Shown here: in pieces, positions 47,640 to 59,284 of the stretch
How positions within the stretch are numbered: position 1 is the stretch's first letter
Layout of the letters: each line of letters begins with the position of its first letter
Origin: Eumeta japonica
Taxonomy: Eukaryota; Arthropoda; Insecta; Lepidoptera; Psychidae
Assembly: GCA_005406025.1 (NCBI GenBank)
Contig: BGZK01000881.1
Location: forward strand, 62,001-126,000
DNA length: 64,000 bases
Reading direction: 5' to 3'
The notes under the pieces: generated by a model
Told to the model about the DNA's origin: nothing
Seen by the model: the letters and a program-made list of their open reading frames with translations, nothing else
The model's database searches: none
Translations under genes and position numbers: made by a program

Positions 47640-48665
47640 CAAGGCCCCATTTCTTTAGTTCAATTTTTTAATCAACCTTCCATACTATATTTACCGTTTT
47701 TTTGTAAATAAACTATCCAAGTATGTAAACTCTTATTTTTCAACTCGTGTACTTATAGCGTATGCGGTCATACTTTTGTTTCTTTTAAACACCATGACTT
47801 TGATCTTGTAGACGTTTATTTTAATTGTCTTTTCTTAACAGTATCGTTATCTTGTTTCACTTCGGTCACCATTACCTGCAACTCGATCTGAGGGTACAAG
47901 GATTATTTGGTCATCGGTGTACAGGAGTCACTTGACATTTAGCTCACCCGTATTTGATCCACTTTCGCATTTTTTTGCAACCATAGATACAGTTATCCAT
48001 GAATAGATTTGATAGCGATGACGCTACACATTCTTGTCTGACATCTCTACGGATGTATATGTAGATTGAAGTGTGCTTATAAATCTGTAACTCATATCAT
48101 GCATAGGTAGACTTTTTTTATAGATAATTTCTACCTACTGCTTGTAAGATTATTCAGATTTACGAAAGTACAGAAAATTTTTCAGTTTTTGGGCAAAAAT
48201 TGGTCTATGATACTTCGCATAGCTTTTCGATATCATGCTTGTATATTCCATATCGCATTTTCAATCTCTATTGTAATTCTTTCAACAATAAGTTTCCTAT
48301 ACAGTTTGCTAATGATGCAGAGGAGTTATTAGCTACCCTACAGATTTTTAGTACTTACTAAAGAGTTAATACAGCGGATTTACCATATATACCATACCTC
48401 TAAACCTCAGCCGGTACTCAGCATTTATCACTAAATCCTATTCGATCTGCCAGCTTTTACATTTTATGCTTTCGTAATTTTTATCTTTCTATATATAGCA
48501 TACAAGAATCTATTTTTGTATTTGGTTACAATGATATTTTCATCTGCAAATGTATCCTCACATGTAAAAATACTTTTCAAATAATACTTCAACCCTCTTT
48601 TAGATTATTTATTCAGTAAACATACATTTTTGTCTCTAATTACATTTATTCGTGATGTCTCGCTA
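47640..48665 (-). mobile_element. LINE copy B, same family as copy A, 5'- and 3'-truncated
   Basis: It runs colinearly with 9790-10820. Shared blocks include TTTTCTTAACAGTATC, CTACGGATGT, AAAGTACAGAAAATTTTTCAG and CATTTTTGTCTCTAATTACA. No readable frame survives. Confidence 0.6.
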
Positions 48666-49084
48666 TTATTTTGGACATTTTGACCGATTTCAAAAAAAGA
48701 GGAGATTCTTAATTTGCCTATATTTTTTGTGTATATTACGCGATATCTCGATAATTGTGAACCGATGGCAAAAATTATTTTTTTTTGGTAGAAAGGTGGT
48801 CTTTGCGAGGCATTTCCATTGTAACCAAATTAGAATCTGATGATGAAATCCCAGGGAAATTGAGGGTTCTATCAAATATGACAGGCGCGTATAGTATGTT
48901 TGATCTCTTTTTTGCTTGTGTTTGTATCTGAGTGACTTCATTTCAGGCTGATAAGGTGATGATAAAATCCACAGCACTTCTTAATGCTTGGAAGTTAAGG
49001 AATAATATTGCGATCTGTTGTCAGAAACTACTCTTTAATGGTTACAAATCAGTATTCAAACTTGAGATCATATGATTCGTTTTG

Positions 49085-49205
49085 ATGAATCCCGTATATA
49101 ACATCAATATCGAGGATCTGATGATAGAATTTAGCGGTGGATAGTGGAACTCTTTAAGGCTTACTAGAAAACTCCAGGAGTTTGGGCTCATTGCTTTTAT
49201 TTTGA
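49085..49205 (+). repeat. Dispersed relative of the 120-bp satellite unit
   Basis: GATCTGATGATAGAATTTAG, GGAACTC and CCAGGAGTTTGGGCTCATT followed by TTTGACGAGT occur in the order and spacing of a satellite unit. Confidence 0.6.
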
Positions 49206-50094
49206 CGAGTCTTACATACGAGTGGCGTTCATTATAAAGTTAAAAAGAGGTATGTACTATTTGGAACTAAAAAGTAATTATCGGCTTGAAAAAGAATATG
49301 GTTTAGGGAATAGGGAAAAAAAGGGAAATAGTTTTAATACTTAATGTTTTTTTTACTGCAATTTTTTTGTTTGCAGTCTGTCGTAGGGTGTTGTTGAAAA
49401 TGAAAATAAAACACGCGCGGTTATTGCGCGGCATTATTAGGTACTTGAAAAATTTGACTAAAGAACGAGTTAAGGGACCTGTACTGTTACGGGTCAACTC
49501 CGTAAACGCCAAATTTTCTCTATACAAACACCAACTTAACAACTATAGACAGTTTCGCTTTTTGGCAACCACCCGCCCGGAAAGTTTTACGTTTTCCATT
49601 TACTAACAACTTGACCTAACTGTGTTCCGTTCAGTAACGGAGATTAGTGGTCAGTGTTACCATTGCTAAACAAACGAAACGGTGAAGTTTGTGTTGTGCA
49701 AATCGATAAAATAACAAAAAGCACAACTAAAGAAAGTGCCACGATCTACATATTTTTTAAGTTAGAGACATCATCGATCTTAGTAAAAACATTATCGATT
49801 CCCATTGTAGAAGTGATATTATATATAAAACTACATGTACTAATAATATGGTTTGTCTATGATTTCAAAACAACTACGTTTTTCTAGGTCCATAATCTGT
49901 ACGTATCGAGCAACCAATTAATTGTTTCAAAGTATTTTACCCGTCTGTCTCTCTATTTGTTTGTCCGGGGTATCTACGGAACGACAAAAGTGATAACATT
50001 GAGATTTTTTACTGGAACGTAGAAAAGCATATTGAGCTATATTTCCCGGAAATATTTTGGACACCTGCATGAAAACTGAAAAACACTTACTTGA

Positions 50095-51480
50095 ATAAGA
50101 AATAACTGTGGGAATTGAATCAAGGTGTTGAAAGTGAAAGGTGGAGCCAGAATCGAGATCGGGGCCACAACAGGAACTGTCGAAATTGAGGACGAAGGCG
50201 GGATCGCTATCGTGATGGACACGTCGACAGTTCAATAGTTTATATAAGAATTTATTCTACGTCCACACAGTATGGACCGCGGGAAAAAGCTATCTACAAT
50301 AAAATTATCGATGGGTTTTTCTAGTTCCTAAGAATCAATACGATCCTTTATATTGTAACCGATTTTAAAACGTGAATTAAATTTAAAGCTCAATGTAAAA
50401 GTATAAAGGTAGCTGGAAATCAATAGAAATATATACGATACATTTTAGGGATCCGTGAGAATAAATAAGAACTTTTATTGTTTTAGCGATTTTCCTAAAA
50501 TTTAGTATGGACGCAGTTGAAAGTTAAAGGAAGGACATACGATAGTATTTTATGATTTCGTGATTATTACTAAACACATTACTAAAAACCAAAATTGTAG
50601 TTTTACTAATTTCAGTAAAATATAGTTTAGAGATAGTTAAGAGTTAATGGAAGAACAGACGATTATTTTTTGTGGTTCCGTGAGAATAAATAAAAATAAT
50701 ACATGGCGGGTTAGTAAATCATAAATATATAAAAAAATAATAAGTAAATAAAGTAAATGTATATTCATCATAAAGGAGTTTATTCATTTCACAGAATACA
50801 ATCACGATGCAACTACTTATAAGTAATTTCAAACACTTTCTCTGTGCTACTAAGAAGAATTTTCAACAAAGTTGTAAAGCTATAAGTGGTCTTAACACTC
50901 CTCACGTAACCTTAAATGACGTATCATACATCCTTTCAATCCTTCCCAGATATCTCCCAACTAAAGTTTATCTAAATCATTAAGACTGTAAGGGTTTTAG
51001 TACTGTTCAAGGAATCCTAAAAATATATCGTGTATCCTTTCACTCGTTTCCAGCTAACTCCCTATTAAAATTTATTTCAATCAGTAAAACTGTAAGTGTT
51101 CATAATAAATTTCACGGAACCAGAAAAATTTATCAAATATTCTTTCATTAGTATATACATACTAGACACTATCAGAATTGTAGAAGTTTTTAGTGATTCT
51201 TTCATGGAACCTTAAAAAGAATCAAGCACTTGATAATTTTTATCATAGGCGAACTTTACCCACAGCTTCACCCGAGTGGACATAGAATGACCCCTACAAC
51301 TTTTAATCAATTGATGACTTGTCTCCATCGTGACCCCCGACCCGCTCCTCGATCTCAATTTCGTTTCGTTTTAGATCCCGAAACCGCTCCTGTTCCTTAT
51401 TTCAATCTTAGTTTCACCTTTCTCCTTCACCTGCGATTCCGATTGATTATTCCATTTTTAAGTGTTTTTTTAGTTTTTAC
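50095..51480. repeat. Large imperfect inverted repeat built from two 'R' copies
   Basis: The left arm has an R copy in plus orientation (50095-50315, ending GTATGGACCGCGGGAAAAAGC) followed by internal units starting GATCCGTGAGAATAAATA (50450, 50680). The right arm has the complementary units (50880-51210) and an R copy in minus orientation (51245-51480, starting GCGAACTTTACCCACAGCTTC). The centre is near 50790. Confidence 0.55.
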
Positions 51481-52419
51481 ATAGGTACCCGAAACAAGTC
51501 CAGGATAAAAAGTACGCTAAAGGTAAGCTCATAAGCTTTTTCACGTCGAAGTGAAAGTAATACCGTGCATGGTTCAGACGCTCCGAAAGTACCCCAACGA
51601 ACAGTCAGACAGACAGATATAAACGTTTAATTTGCTTTCATATAATCCTTCTAATAATTACGAACGCAAAAAAAAATCAAGCAAATCGCTTCAGCCGTTC
51701 TCAAGTGACAATGTTACATATAAGGGCAATCATATTTTTATTTATATTGACAAGCAAATTTTATCTTTAACTAAAATATTTCTACGTAAACAATTGAATG
51801 AAGGTGGTAAAAATAACACATACAGCGGAAAGCACACGATTTACATTACAACATTAATGTATATGAGATTGTTTTTTAGCGCTAGAGCGCTTAGTACACT
51901 TGGCTCATAATTCGCAAAATATCGAAAATTGGTAACATTTGCACGCGCATAGATCACAGCGTCTTGCGCGAGATCACTTCACTCTCTAGCAGCCAGCGGC
52001 ACACTAATGTAAGTCAAACAAAACAGTGCTGAAAAAGCGAAAGTTAGAAGAATCTTTTCAAGACTACGGTATAATTAACTATATTTATACCGAAGATTTT
52101 TATGAATTTTATTTATGAAAATTTTGATCAGAAAAGAAAGCGATAATTTTACTGTTATCATTTACTTAATGCAAGTTAAAGTCATATGGCTTCGAGAATT
52201 TGTAGAACATCCTTTCAGCAACAAATTGTAAAATTCGGTTTTTGTATTTATTTATCACAGAGCACGTATAATGGCCAACGCGAACCTTGTTTTATGCATT
52301 TTTTGATCACATGACAAAGACCCGTGGATCGAGACATACGGGATACTTTATACACCTTACGCTACAGTTTCCCGTCATTGGGCCGAATTTAAACATGGGA
52401 GAATATCCACCAAATATGA

Positions 52420-52645
52420 CTCTCGCTCGGATCGACAACGACGCTAGTGACCGGAGAAATGGCAAAAAAAGTTAAAATGTCTAAAAACATTTTTAACGAG
52501 GATTTGATGTTGAATTGGAGCAGACAGTTTTATGAGGAGGAGGTGGATGATGAAACTCTCAAGGCGCTATCAGTAAACCCTTCGAGTTTAGGTTCATTCG
52601 TGGGGTTTGACGATAGATCCACGAAGTTGATGACGAAAACATAAA
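52420..52645 (+). repeat. Dispersed relative of the satellite unit
   Basis: It contains GGAGCAGACAGTTTTATGA, then AAACTCTCAAGGCGC and CTTCGAGTTTAGGTTCATTC. The order matches the satellite unit and its lepidopteran relatives. The open frame across it is incidental. Confidence 0.55.
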
Positions 52646-52649
52646 TAAT

Positions 52650-53615
52650 TATTAAAAAAAATTGTCACTAAAAAATTAAAAATAAATTAAATATATATAA
52701 AAAATTAAAACTGACTACTAAAAGCCCTTAAACTAAAAAAGTAATATTTTTTATAACCTACAAAAGAATTATTAATACGCAAAATTTATTATTAGGTAAA
52801 TATTCATAATATCCACAAAATTAATTTCTTTTCGGAGTCGATGCCAGCCAAAGCAACATTAACATAAAATAAAATATTTGTTATGTAACTTACTTAATCT
52901 TATTGCATAACATAAGCATTATACTTATCTACGCAAACCTTTATACTCCCAAAATCGACCGAAGACCACAGCAGCGAGGCCAGAGGTCGCACAAGCGAAC
53001 TTGCGATGAGTGACAAAAAAATCAGCAAGTAGGTATTTTGGATATTTAACTAATAATAAATTTTACGTGCTTAATTCTTATTTTTAAGCTATTGAAATTA
53101 TTATTAACTGTTTATTAAAAGGGCTTTTCGAAATCGTTTTTACATATAAAATTTTGAGTTTTTACCATATTCTAGCTTTGTTTTTGGTTTGGCCGAAAAT
53201 TATCGGAGGATCTCCTGTCGCAATGTTCTTTTATTTTTTCTGTTCACAGATTTACCTATTATTTTCACAGCTTTTATACATTTTCTGCCCCTTTAGCTTT
53301 AAAATTGTCCGTCTTTGCTCTTTGTGGCAGGTAGCACCGTCCTACACGTAGTCCTCATTTCAATTTTCATTGCAGAACATAAATGGAATATATAAAACGA
53401 ATTTTTAAATCGAGTTATAAGAACGTTATAAGTTTTTTGTAAAGAATTTTTCACAGTATGTGTGAGTAATTGCAATTGTCATCCTTAAACTTTTAGTAAC
53501 ACCACATTTAAAGTATTTACTTTAATAACCTCTCATTTTCTCATGCCAAGTTCTTCGAAGCATTCGCTTACTTCTTATAAAAAAATAGAGTGAATGAATT
53601 TTCAAAAATGCGTCA
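52650..53615. other. AT-rich, no gene recognised
   Basis: No domain-like frame or repeat family could be supported. Confidence 0.35.
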
Positions 53616-53619
53616 CATC

Positions 53620-54168
53620 GGCGACGCCCCTGGGGTGAGCGAAAGGGGCGCTCGTCGAGGCGGCAGGTAGCGCGCGGCGCTAAACCGCCAAGTGCGAAAA
53701 ATAATTTACACTAAAAAATTAAATTTTATGGCGGCTCTGGAGCGGCGCGAGGATTCGCGCATCTTAATTTAAATTCAATAGGTGTGGAATTTTACACTAG
53801 AGTAAAAAACATTCTCAGTCTATTCTGATCGAGGGCCAGGGTCGGTGCCGCACTTGGTCGGCTAAATTTTAATACGGTTCGAAGTTTGTAAAATAATTGT
53901 TTATGATAATTATAAAAATTGTAGTACTTTGAATGAGCACACCCGCCCCCTCACGGGTGGGAGCGGACGCCGCGGAGCTTCGGAAATAGAACTGCATCTA
54001 CCGATTTAAGAAGTGTCTCTGGGAATTGACATTGCATTTTTCATGCACATTTTCGCAAGAGACGACGTCGCGCCGCTTTTCTGCCGCTAGCCGCAGGCGG
54101 TGTTTCAAAGGTTCCGCAAAACGTTCCTATATAAAAGTTGTAATTCGATAACGAGGCCGATACAGTCC
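53620..54168 (+). promoter_or_regulatory. GC-rich upstream region and core promoter at 54130-54168
   Basis: GC islands lie at 53620-53760 and 53940-54100. TATAAAA at 54130-54136 is followed by TACAGTCC, with its A at 54164, 34 nt downstream: correct TATA to initiator spacing. It directly precedes the GC-rich start exon at 54244. Confidence 0.5.
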
Positions 54169-54243
54169 GGTGACTACGGCGGCCACGGCGGCTACGGCGG
54201 CTACGCTCGGCGAGCGGCAGTCGCGCGGAGTCCGCGGAGCGCG

Positions 54244-54507
54244 ATGGGTGTGCCCGGGTCGGCGGCGCCGGCGGCCGTGCGCGCCCCCCCCCACCTGCTC
54301 ATCGTGGACGACTCGCGCCACGCGCCAGGTCAGCACGCACACCTGTTGCTCTCGCGAGCTTTCGCGTTGCACGAACGTCTGCGACAGTCGTTCGTGCAAT
54401 ACGAACGGACTAGACCCGTCGTTACTTACAAAGCTGCGGCAAAGAGAGGGGAACTCAAAACTAAATACACATGTACCTGTTTGTATTTTTTAATGTTCAG
54501 TATTTGA
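54244..54507 (+). CDS. Unidentified start exon (first ATG after a TATA/initiator pair)
   Basis: The first ATG after the predicted start site at 54164 is at 54244 in the context GCGATGG, a good Kozak match. It reads MGVPGSAAPAAVRAPPHLLI and VDDSRHAPG. Then either a donor CCAG|GTCAGC at 54329 ends the exon after 85 coding nt, or the frame runs on to a stop at 54507 (87 residues). GC-ending codons fade after about 54430, which favours splicing. The protein is not recognised. A hairpin GCACGAACG/CGTTCGTGC at 54369-54397 creates similar peptides on both strands and explains the minus-strand open frame. Confidence 0.4.
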   Translation: MGVPGSAAPAAVRAPPHLLIVDDSRHAPGQHAHLLLSRAFALHERLRQSFVQYERTRPVVTYKAAAKRGELKTKYTCTCLYFLMFSI

Positions 54508-55194
54508 CCGCGACCGCCGGCCGCCGGCGCCTGTTTGGTCAATAACAGCGCTGTACTTATGAAGGATGATAAGTTTTGAAATGAACGTGTAAAAAATGTC
54601 TATTCGGGGCGAATTTTATTTATGAAAATGAAAACTGCGAGTCGGCGCCCGTTTAAGCGTTAGACTATTTATTACCGTAGTGAGTAGGTATTCGTTTGTC
54701 TCCTTTCATTTGCCAAACTAAACTCCACTTCGAGTGGCGTGTCGCCGGAGGTCCGCTCTGAGTCGTTTCAGTTTACTCTTGCTCTCTTTGCCGCAGCTTG
54801 CGCTGGTCACCAAGTCGTTGTTGTATATATTATACAATAACATTGTCAATTTCGCTGTCACATTTTACAGGTTTGCAGACTTCACGACGCTCACATTTTT
54901 AGTCGTTATCTTTATTTGAAGGTAAATGACTAAAAAGGGCGTTGCATTTTGTTAGTACGTTTACGCACTATCATAATACTTTTTAGTGTACGTGTGGACG
55001 GGCGTATTCAGCTAAACAATGACAAATGAAGCGTAAGCGTATTAAAAATTGAAGAAATAATAAAATGTGGAACTGCAGATTTTAGAACATCCATTCTAAA
55101 ATAGAGCTTTTTAATCTGTATATTATATTTTTATTTATTATGTCTTAATTTAATGAAAATTAATTATAGTGACATTAGTCTGAACGTCCGGGCG

Positions 55195-55320
55195 TCGGCG
55201 CGCGCGCCGTCGCCGCGTGCTCGATCACGTTAATTACAGTATTCCGTAGAATGTGTCGTGAGTCACGTGACCGAGTGGTGAGGGCGGGCCGGGCGCCGCA
55301 CACCAGGACGGTCATACCCA
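55195..55320. promoter_or_regulatory. GC-rich island with GTCACGTGAC
   Basis: The palindrome GTCACGTGAC at 55262-55271 is an extended E-box of the USF/MITF-TFEB type. The island lies about 200 nt downstream of the minus-strand stop at 55492, so it may instead be 3' UTR of that gene. Confidence 0.3.
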
Positions 55321-55491
55321 CCGGTCTTTGTATTAGTTGCGGTGGTAACAAAATATCTTAGACACATTCTATTAAAAGTAAAAGTCGAATTTAATTAAAA
55401 AGCAGTGATATCCCGCCTGCGAGCTACATTCTTTGTAACCTGTGCATGTATTGAAATACGAATATGCGAAAACATGTACGTAGGAGAAGGG

Positions 55492-55605
55492 TCACACAAT
55501 ACTCAAAGGCACGTTGAGTTCCGGCCGCTTCGCGTCGTCGCGGTCTTTGGCTGAGGGTGGCCTCTTCGTGGCGCCGTTCGAAATCATCAGTGGTGAGTCA
55601 TCAAA
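55492..55605 (-). CDS. Candidate terminal coding exon of an unidentified minus-strand gene
   Basis: On the minus strand a strong acceptor (GATCTTTTGTCTTAG) ends at 55606. The exon then reads FDDSPLMISNGATKRPPSAK, continues DRDDAKRPELNVPLSIV and stops with TGA at 55492-55494. It is exactly 38 codons in phase 0. Codons are GC-ending and the hydrophilic Lys/Arg/Asp/Pro composition is protein-like; the closing PLSIV could be a PDZ ligand. A minus-strand AATAAA lies near 55131-55136. I do not recognise the protein, and upstream exons would lie at higher coordinates. Confidence 0.45.
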   Translation of the reverse strand, partial: FDDSPLMISNGATKRPPSAKDRDDAKRPELNVPLSIV

Positions 55606-55869
55606 CTAAGACAAAAGATCGCTTCACGACTGTCCGTGTATATCGATACACTCCGTATCGTGTCAAGAACTCTACACTCCCGTGCTCGAACCGGAAGATG
55701 TCATTTTTAGGGTCCTGTGCATGAAAAGAAAACAATCCATAGAGATCGCGCGGGCGCCAGTCCGTTTGTAATGAAAAATCGAGTACGTGCAAATTTTACG
55801 CGCAGTTGAAGTAAAACTTCTTTGGCTTTTATGACAAATATCACCGAAACGATAATACAATAAATATGT

Positions 55870-57540
55870 CGTTTTATAATTTATTTTCTTTGATAATGCA
55901 ATTTTGACCCTTCCCTACTTTTGAGAGCTCTTGGACCAATTAAAATATTTTTATAAATATAAATTATATTTGTATATATATATCCACATACAAAAGTACA
56001 ATTATTTATGTAAGAATTACAAATAAAATTCAATGATTCCAGTTAACGATGAAGCACTTACGTATAATTGAAAAACCTGTACCGCTATTTGATACATCAA
56101 TTGCTACAGCGTTTTCTTTTATATTTTATTAAATAGTATTGATCACCTTTGCACGCCCCACTACGCGTGGGCGTGCGGGTGCGCTCTACTCTCGGCAGGC
56201 CGCGCTGTGACAACTTCACAACATAACATTGTTATAATACCCGAATTGAAATGTAAAAGTCATAGAACAATGAATGATTTTACATTTAGGAACTTCAAAT
56301 ATGCCTTTAGACTGTTTTTTTAATTATTAATATAATGTATGCAATAAAAAACGAAATTATAAAAAAATATTTAGCGCTGTCCTTAGTCTGTCCGTCTGTT
56401 TGTTCCATCGATTAACAAAAATATAGCCAATGAAATGAGTTGAATCTTTTTTCAAATGTCTTCATTTGTCCTAAAGATGAGCCCTATTGCTTGGCGTTAT
56501 TAAACTCTGAACGGTTTAGAAGATATTAAACAAAAATCATTCGATATTCTACTCGTACCCCGTACTCTTTTATTTTTGTCCATTTTTCGATTACCCTGCG
56601 TCGATAATATAAAAAAAACTACTTTTTCTGCAACAGGCTTTTAATTTTTTTTTGGTATCCCGCTAAAAATTTGGTTTTTTTTTCTGTTTTTCCTTTTTCT
56701 GATAGAGGTTTCTTTAAAATTTTTTCATGTTACCTTCTCATAATTTACTTATAGACTTATATAAATGCAGGAATGACAAGAAAAAATATTCGTACTAATG
56801 TATATATTTGTAAAAATTGAACGACCACTATGAGGCGTGCACTTTTGGATTTTCCTAATTTTTAATTTTGGTATGATGAAATTATAAATTTTATTCATTA
56901 CACTTTTAATTTTGGTGCTTAAAAACTTATTTTAGGCCGCGAGTCGTAACTAATTTGCTGATTTTTGCGTTTATTTACCGATGAAGAGGTTAAATTTTTC
57001 TTTGAGTCGGTCATATGAACTCTTACCAATATTATTTTATAATGTTTCAAAAATATTTTTTTTATTACACATCTCTTTTTATAAAATTTTCACATAATAA
57101 TTGTCAATTAAAATAAGCACTGTAATCATAAAGATTAAGTCGCAACAAAATATAGAGTTGTATAATTTTTGGCCGGTTCCACGTTATTCACGTAAATAAT
57201 ATAAACAATTGCTGTACAGCAGTCGCATTCCCACAGTGCTACCAATATATACAGACAAGTATTTATATATTAGGTTAGTAGTGAGGAGAATGTCAGTACC
57301 GTCCGAAAACTTACTTCCGTTTGAAAAAGATTTACTTTCAAATCGCGGCTAGAGAAGTTTTACTTAAAGAAAAAGGATAAACTGTATTTTAATCTTCTTT
57401 TGAGATTGATTTTAAATTGTAAAATTGAATTGAGAGTAGTATTCTCTTTGCGATTTCTAAAATAAATATGCCACACCTAAACATTTAGCGGTTTCTAGCG
57501 GCTTTCTGCTTTCTTACTGTTACTTTTTGTGGTTTATTAA
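55870..57540. other. AT-rich, no gene recognised
   Basis: A small GC patch at 56150-56215 contains the short hairpin GCACGCCC/GGGCGTGC. Nothing else is supported. Confidence 0.35.
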
Positions 57541-58559
57541 AAAAAACCGGCCAAGTGCGAGTCGGACTCGCGCACCGAGGGTTCCGTACAAACCTGCAAG
57601 GTTTACAAAGTTCGTTTTACCAAATTTCGAGATTCTATGTCAACGGGAAGTGGTCTTTAGGTTTTAATTCCCTTGCGTGTAGTTGCGAGTTTCAAAATAT
57701 GCGGTATCAATGGTTGTACTTTTGCGTTTTGCGTTTTTGCGTTGACTTAGAATTTTTTTTTTTTCACGGGTTAAAGGCAATTAGATCTAAGTATTTGATA
57801 TGAATTTCAACTAGATAGCTCTACGCGTTCATGAGGAAAAAGTAATAAGTTTATATTTATTAAAAATATATATTTTGTAATGTAACTAAAATTTAAGGTT
57901 TTCAGAATTTTCCTTTATGTGTGCTATAAAACGTTGCTTCATGCCAAATTTCAAGATTCTAGGTCGACTGGAAGTACCCTTTAGGTTTTGATTCCCTTGC
58001 GAGTACTTGCGAGTTTCAAAATATGCAGCTTAAATTGCTGTTTCTTTTGATTGCGTTGACATAGAAGTTTGATTTTGTTACAGCTTAAAGGTATTATAGA
58101 CCTGAGTATTTGGTATGAATATCAATTTAATACCTCTACGCGTTTATGAAGAAATGGGTAGTAAGTTTAAAATTATTAAAAAAAATATATTATGTGATGT
58201 AACTAAAATTTATGGTTTTCGTAATTTTTCCTTTATCTATGCTATAAGACGTTGCTTCGTACCAAATTTCAAGATTCTGAGTTCACGGGAAGCACCCTGT
58301 AGGTTTTGATTCCCTTGCAAGTGTCGAAAATTTGCGGCATAAACGGCTGTATCTTTTGATTGCGTTGGCTTAGAAGTTTGATTTTTTCACAGCTTCAAGG
58401 GACAGTAGACCTGAGTAATTGATATAAATTTCAGCTTCATACCTCCACGCGTTCCTGAGAAAAAGGGTCTTGACAGACGGACGGACGGACGGACAGACGG
58501 ACAACAAAGTGATCCTATAAGGGTTCCGTTTTTTCCTTTTGAGGTACGGAACCCTAAAA
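57541..58559 (+). mobile_element. Dispersed insect repeat with GGGTTCCGTAC inverted ends and internal triplication
   Basis: It begins AAACCGGCCAAGTGCGAGTC, runs into GAGGGTTCCGTAC and ends AGGTACGGAACCCTAAAAA, an inverted match. Inside, a roughly 320-bp unit (AATTTC.AGATTCT, then TTGATTCCCTTGCGAG, TGCGTTGAC) occurs three times from about 57618, 57940 and 58261. GACGGACGGACGGACAGACG near 58478 precedes the end. This family is common in Lepidoptera. The 57555 open frame is incidental. Confidence 0.75.
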
Positions 58560-58577
58560 ATTAATATTGAGCATTAG

Positions 58578-58770
58578 CGATCGATTGGTCGCGCCATGCT
58601 ATTCAAGCCGGAAGGTACCGCCTTCGAATCGCAACACGAGCCAAGCAATCGACAAATCTTGAGTAAAATTAAACCAGTGGTTTCGTGCCTGGGAGAGAAT
58701 GTCAAGTCGATTCTGAATTTGGCTGATCCTGTACAGCGCCCAGTGCGGCTTCCGAGGCCAGCGCGAACAG
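58578..58770 (+). CDS. Unidentified coding exon, probable first coding exon
   Basis: From ATG 58596 the exon reads MLFKPEGTAFESQHEPSNRQ, then ILSKIKPVVSCLGENVKSIL and NLADPVQRPVRLPRPART. It ends GAACAG|GTAAGC at 58770, a near-ideal donor, leaving one nucleotide. Codon use and mixed amino-acid composition are coding-like, in contrast to its flanks. A weak acceptor (GCATTAG) at 58577 would let it be an internal exon adding RSIGRA. I do not recognise the protein. The repeat ending at 58559 lies directly upstream. Confidence 0.5.
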
Positions 58771-59148
58771 GTAAGCTTCAAACTCCCATCTGAGTATAAG
58801 GTTTGTAGGGTGCTCGCTTGTCACTTAAACGACGAAAACCGAACACGGCAACACGGACTATTTAAAAAAATGTTTGTCAATGTGCAGTTCAACGATCCCT
58901 TTGTTTCGACAGTCAGCATTTTTGAAAAAATCGGAGCACACGCATATAAAAATTTTAAGAAAAATTCTAGATTTCGAGGGCTTTGTTAATGTGTATTTAT
59001 AGTGTGTAAAAGCAGAATACATATAAGACCACGGCGGTGTCTATTTTTTGGAAACGCTTTTCTCGTCCATCATTTCATGTAGATGATCGAAATTATGTGA
59101 TTTAGTAATGTTAGCTATCTCTCAGGAGTAAAAGCAGAGGGCAAAGCT

Positions 59149-59283
59149 CTATGCAGAAGTATGGTACTGAGGTGGTCGCCTGCGAGCGAGCGGCTCTCGT
59201 GTGAGCGCTTTCTTGGCCTGCTGCGGCGTCAGGTCGTTATTGATGTAAAGCATCTTTTGGCACGCCTTCTTCGTTGTTGTGTG
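59149..59283 (-). CDS. Weak candidate terminal exon, minus strand
   Basis: The minus strand reads HTTTKKACQKMLYINNDLTP, then QQAKKALTREPLARRRPPQY and stops at 59149-59151. Codons are strongly GC-ending. The upstream TTTATAG acceptor is purine-rich and sits in a 26-bp tandem duplication, so splicing is doubtful. LYINNDLTP also resembles the ends of LINE ORF1 proteins, so mobile-element origin is possible. Confidence 0.25.
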   Translation of the reverse strand, partial: HTTTKKACQKMLYINNDLTPQQAKKALTREPLARRRPPQYHTSA

Positions 59284-59284
59284 C

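Noticed and set aside
54127..54399. 90-codon minus-strand open frame over the 54.2-kb GC island
   Set aside because: Promoter geometry, Kozak ATG and codon use favour the plus strand; peptide similarity between strands comes from the hairpin at 54369-54397.
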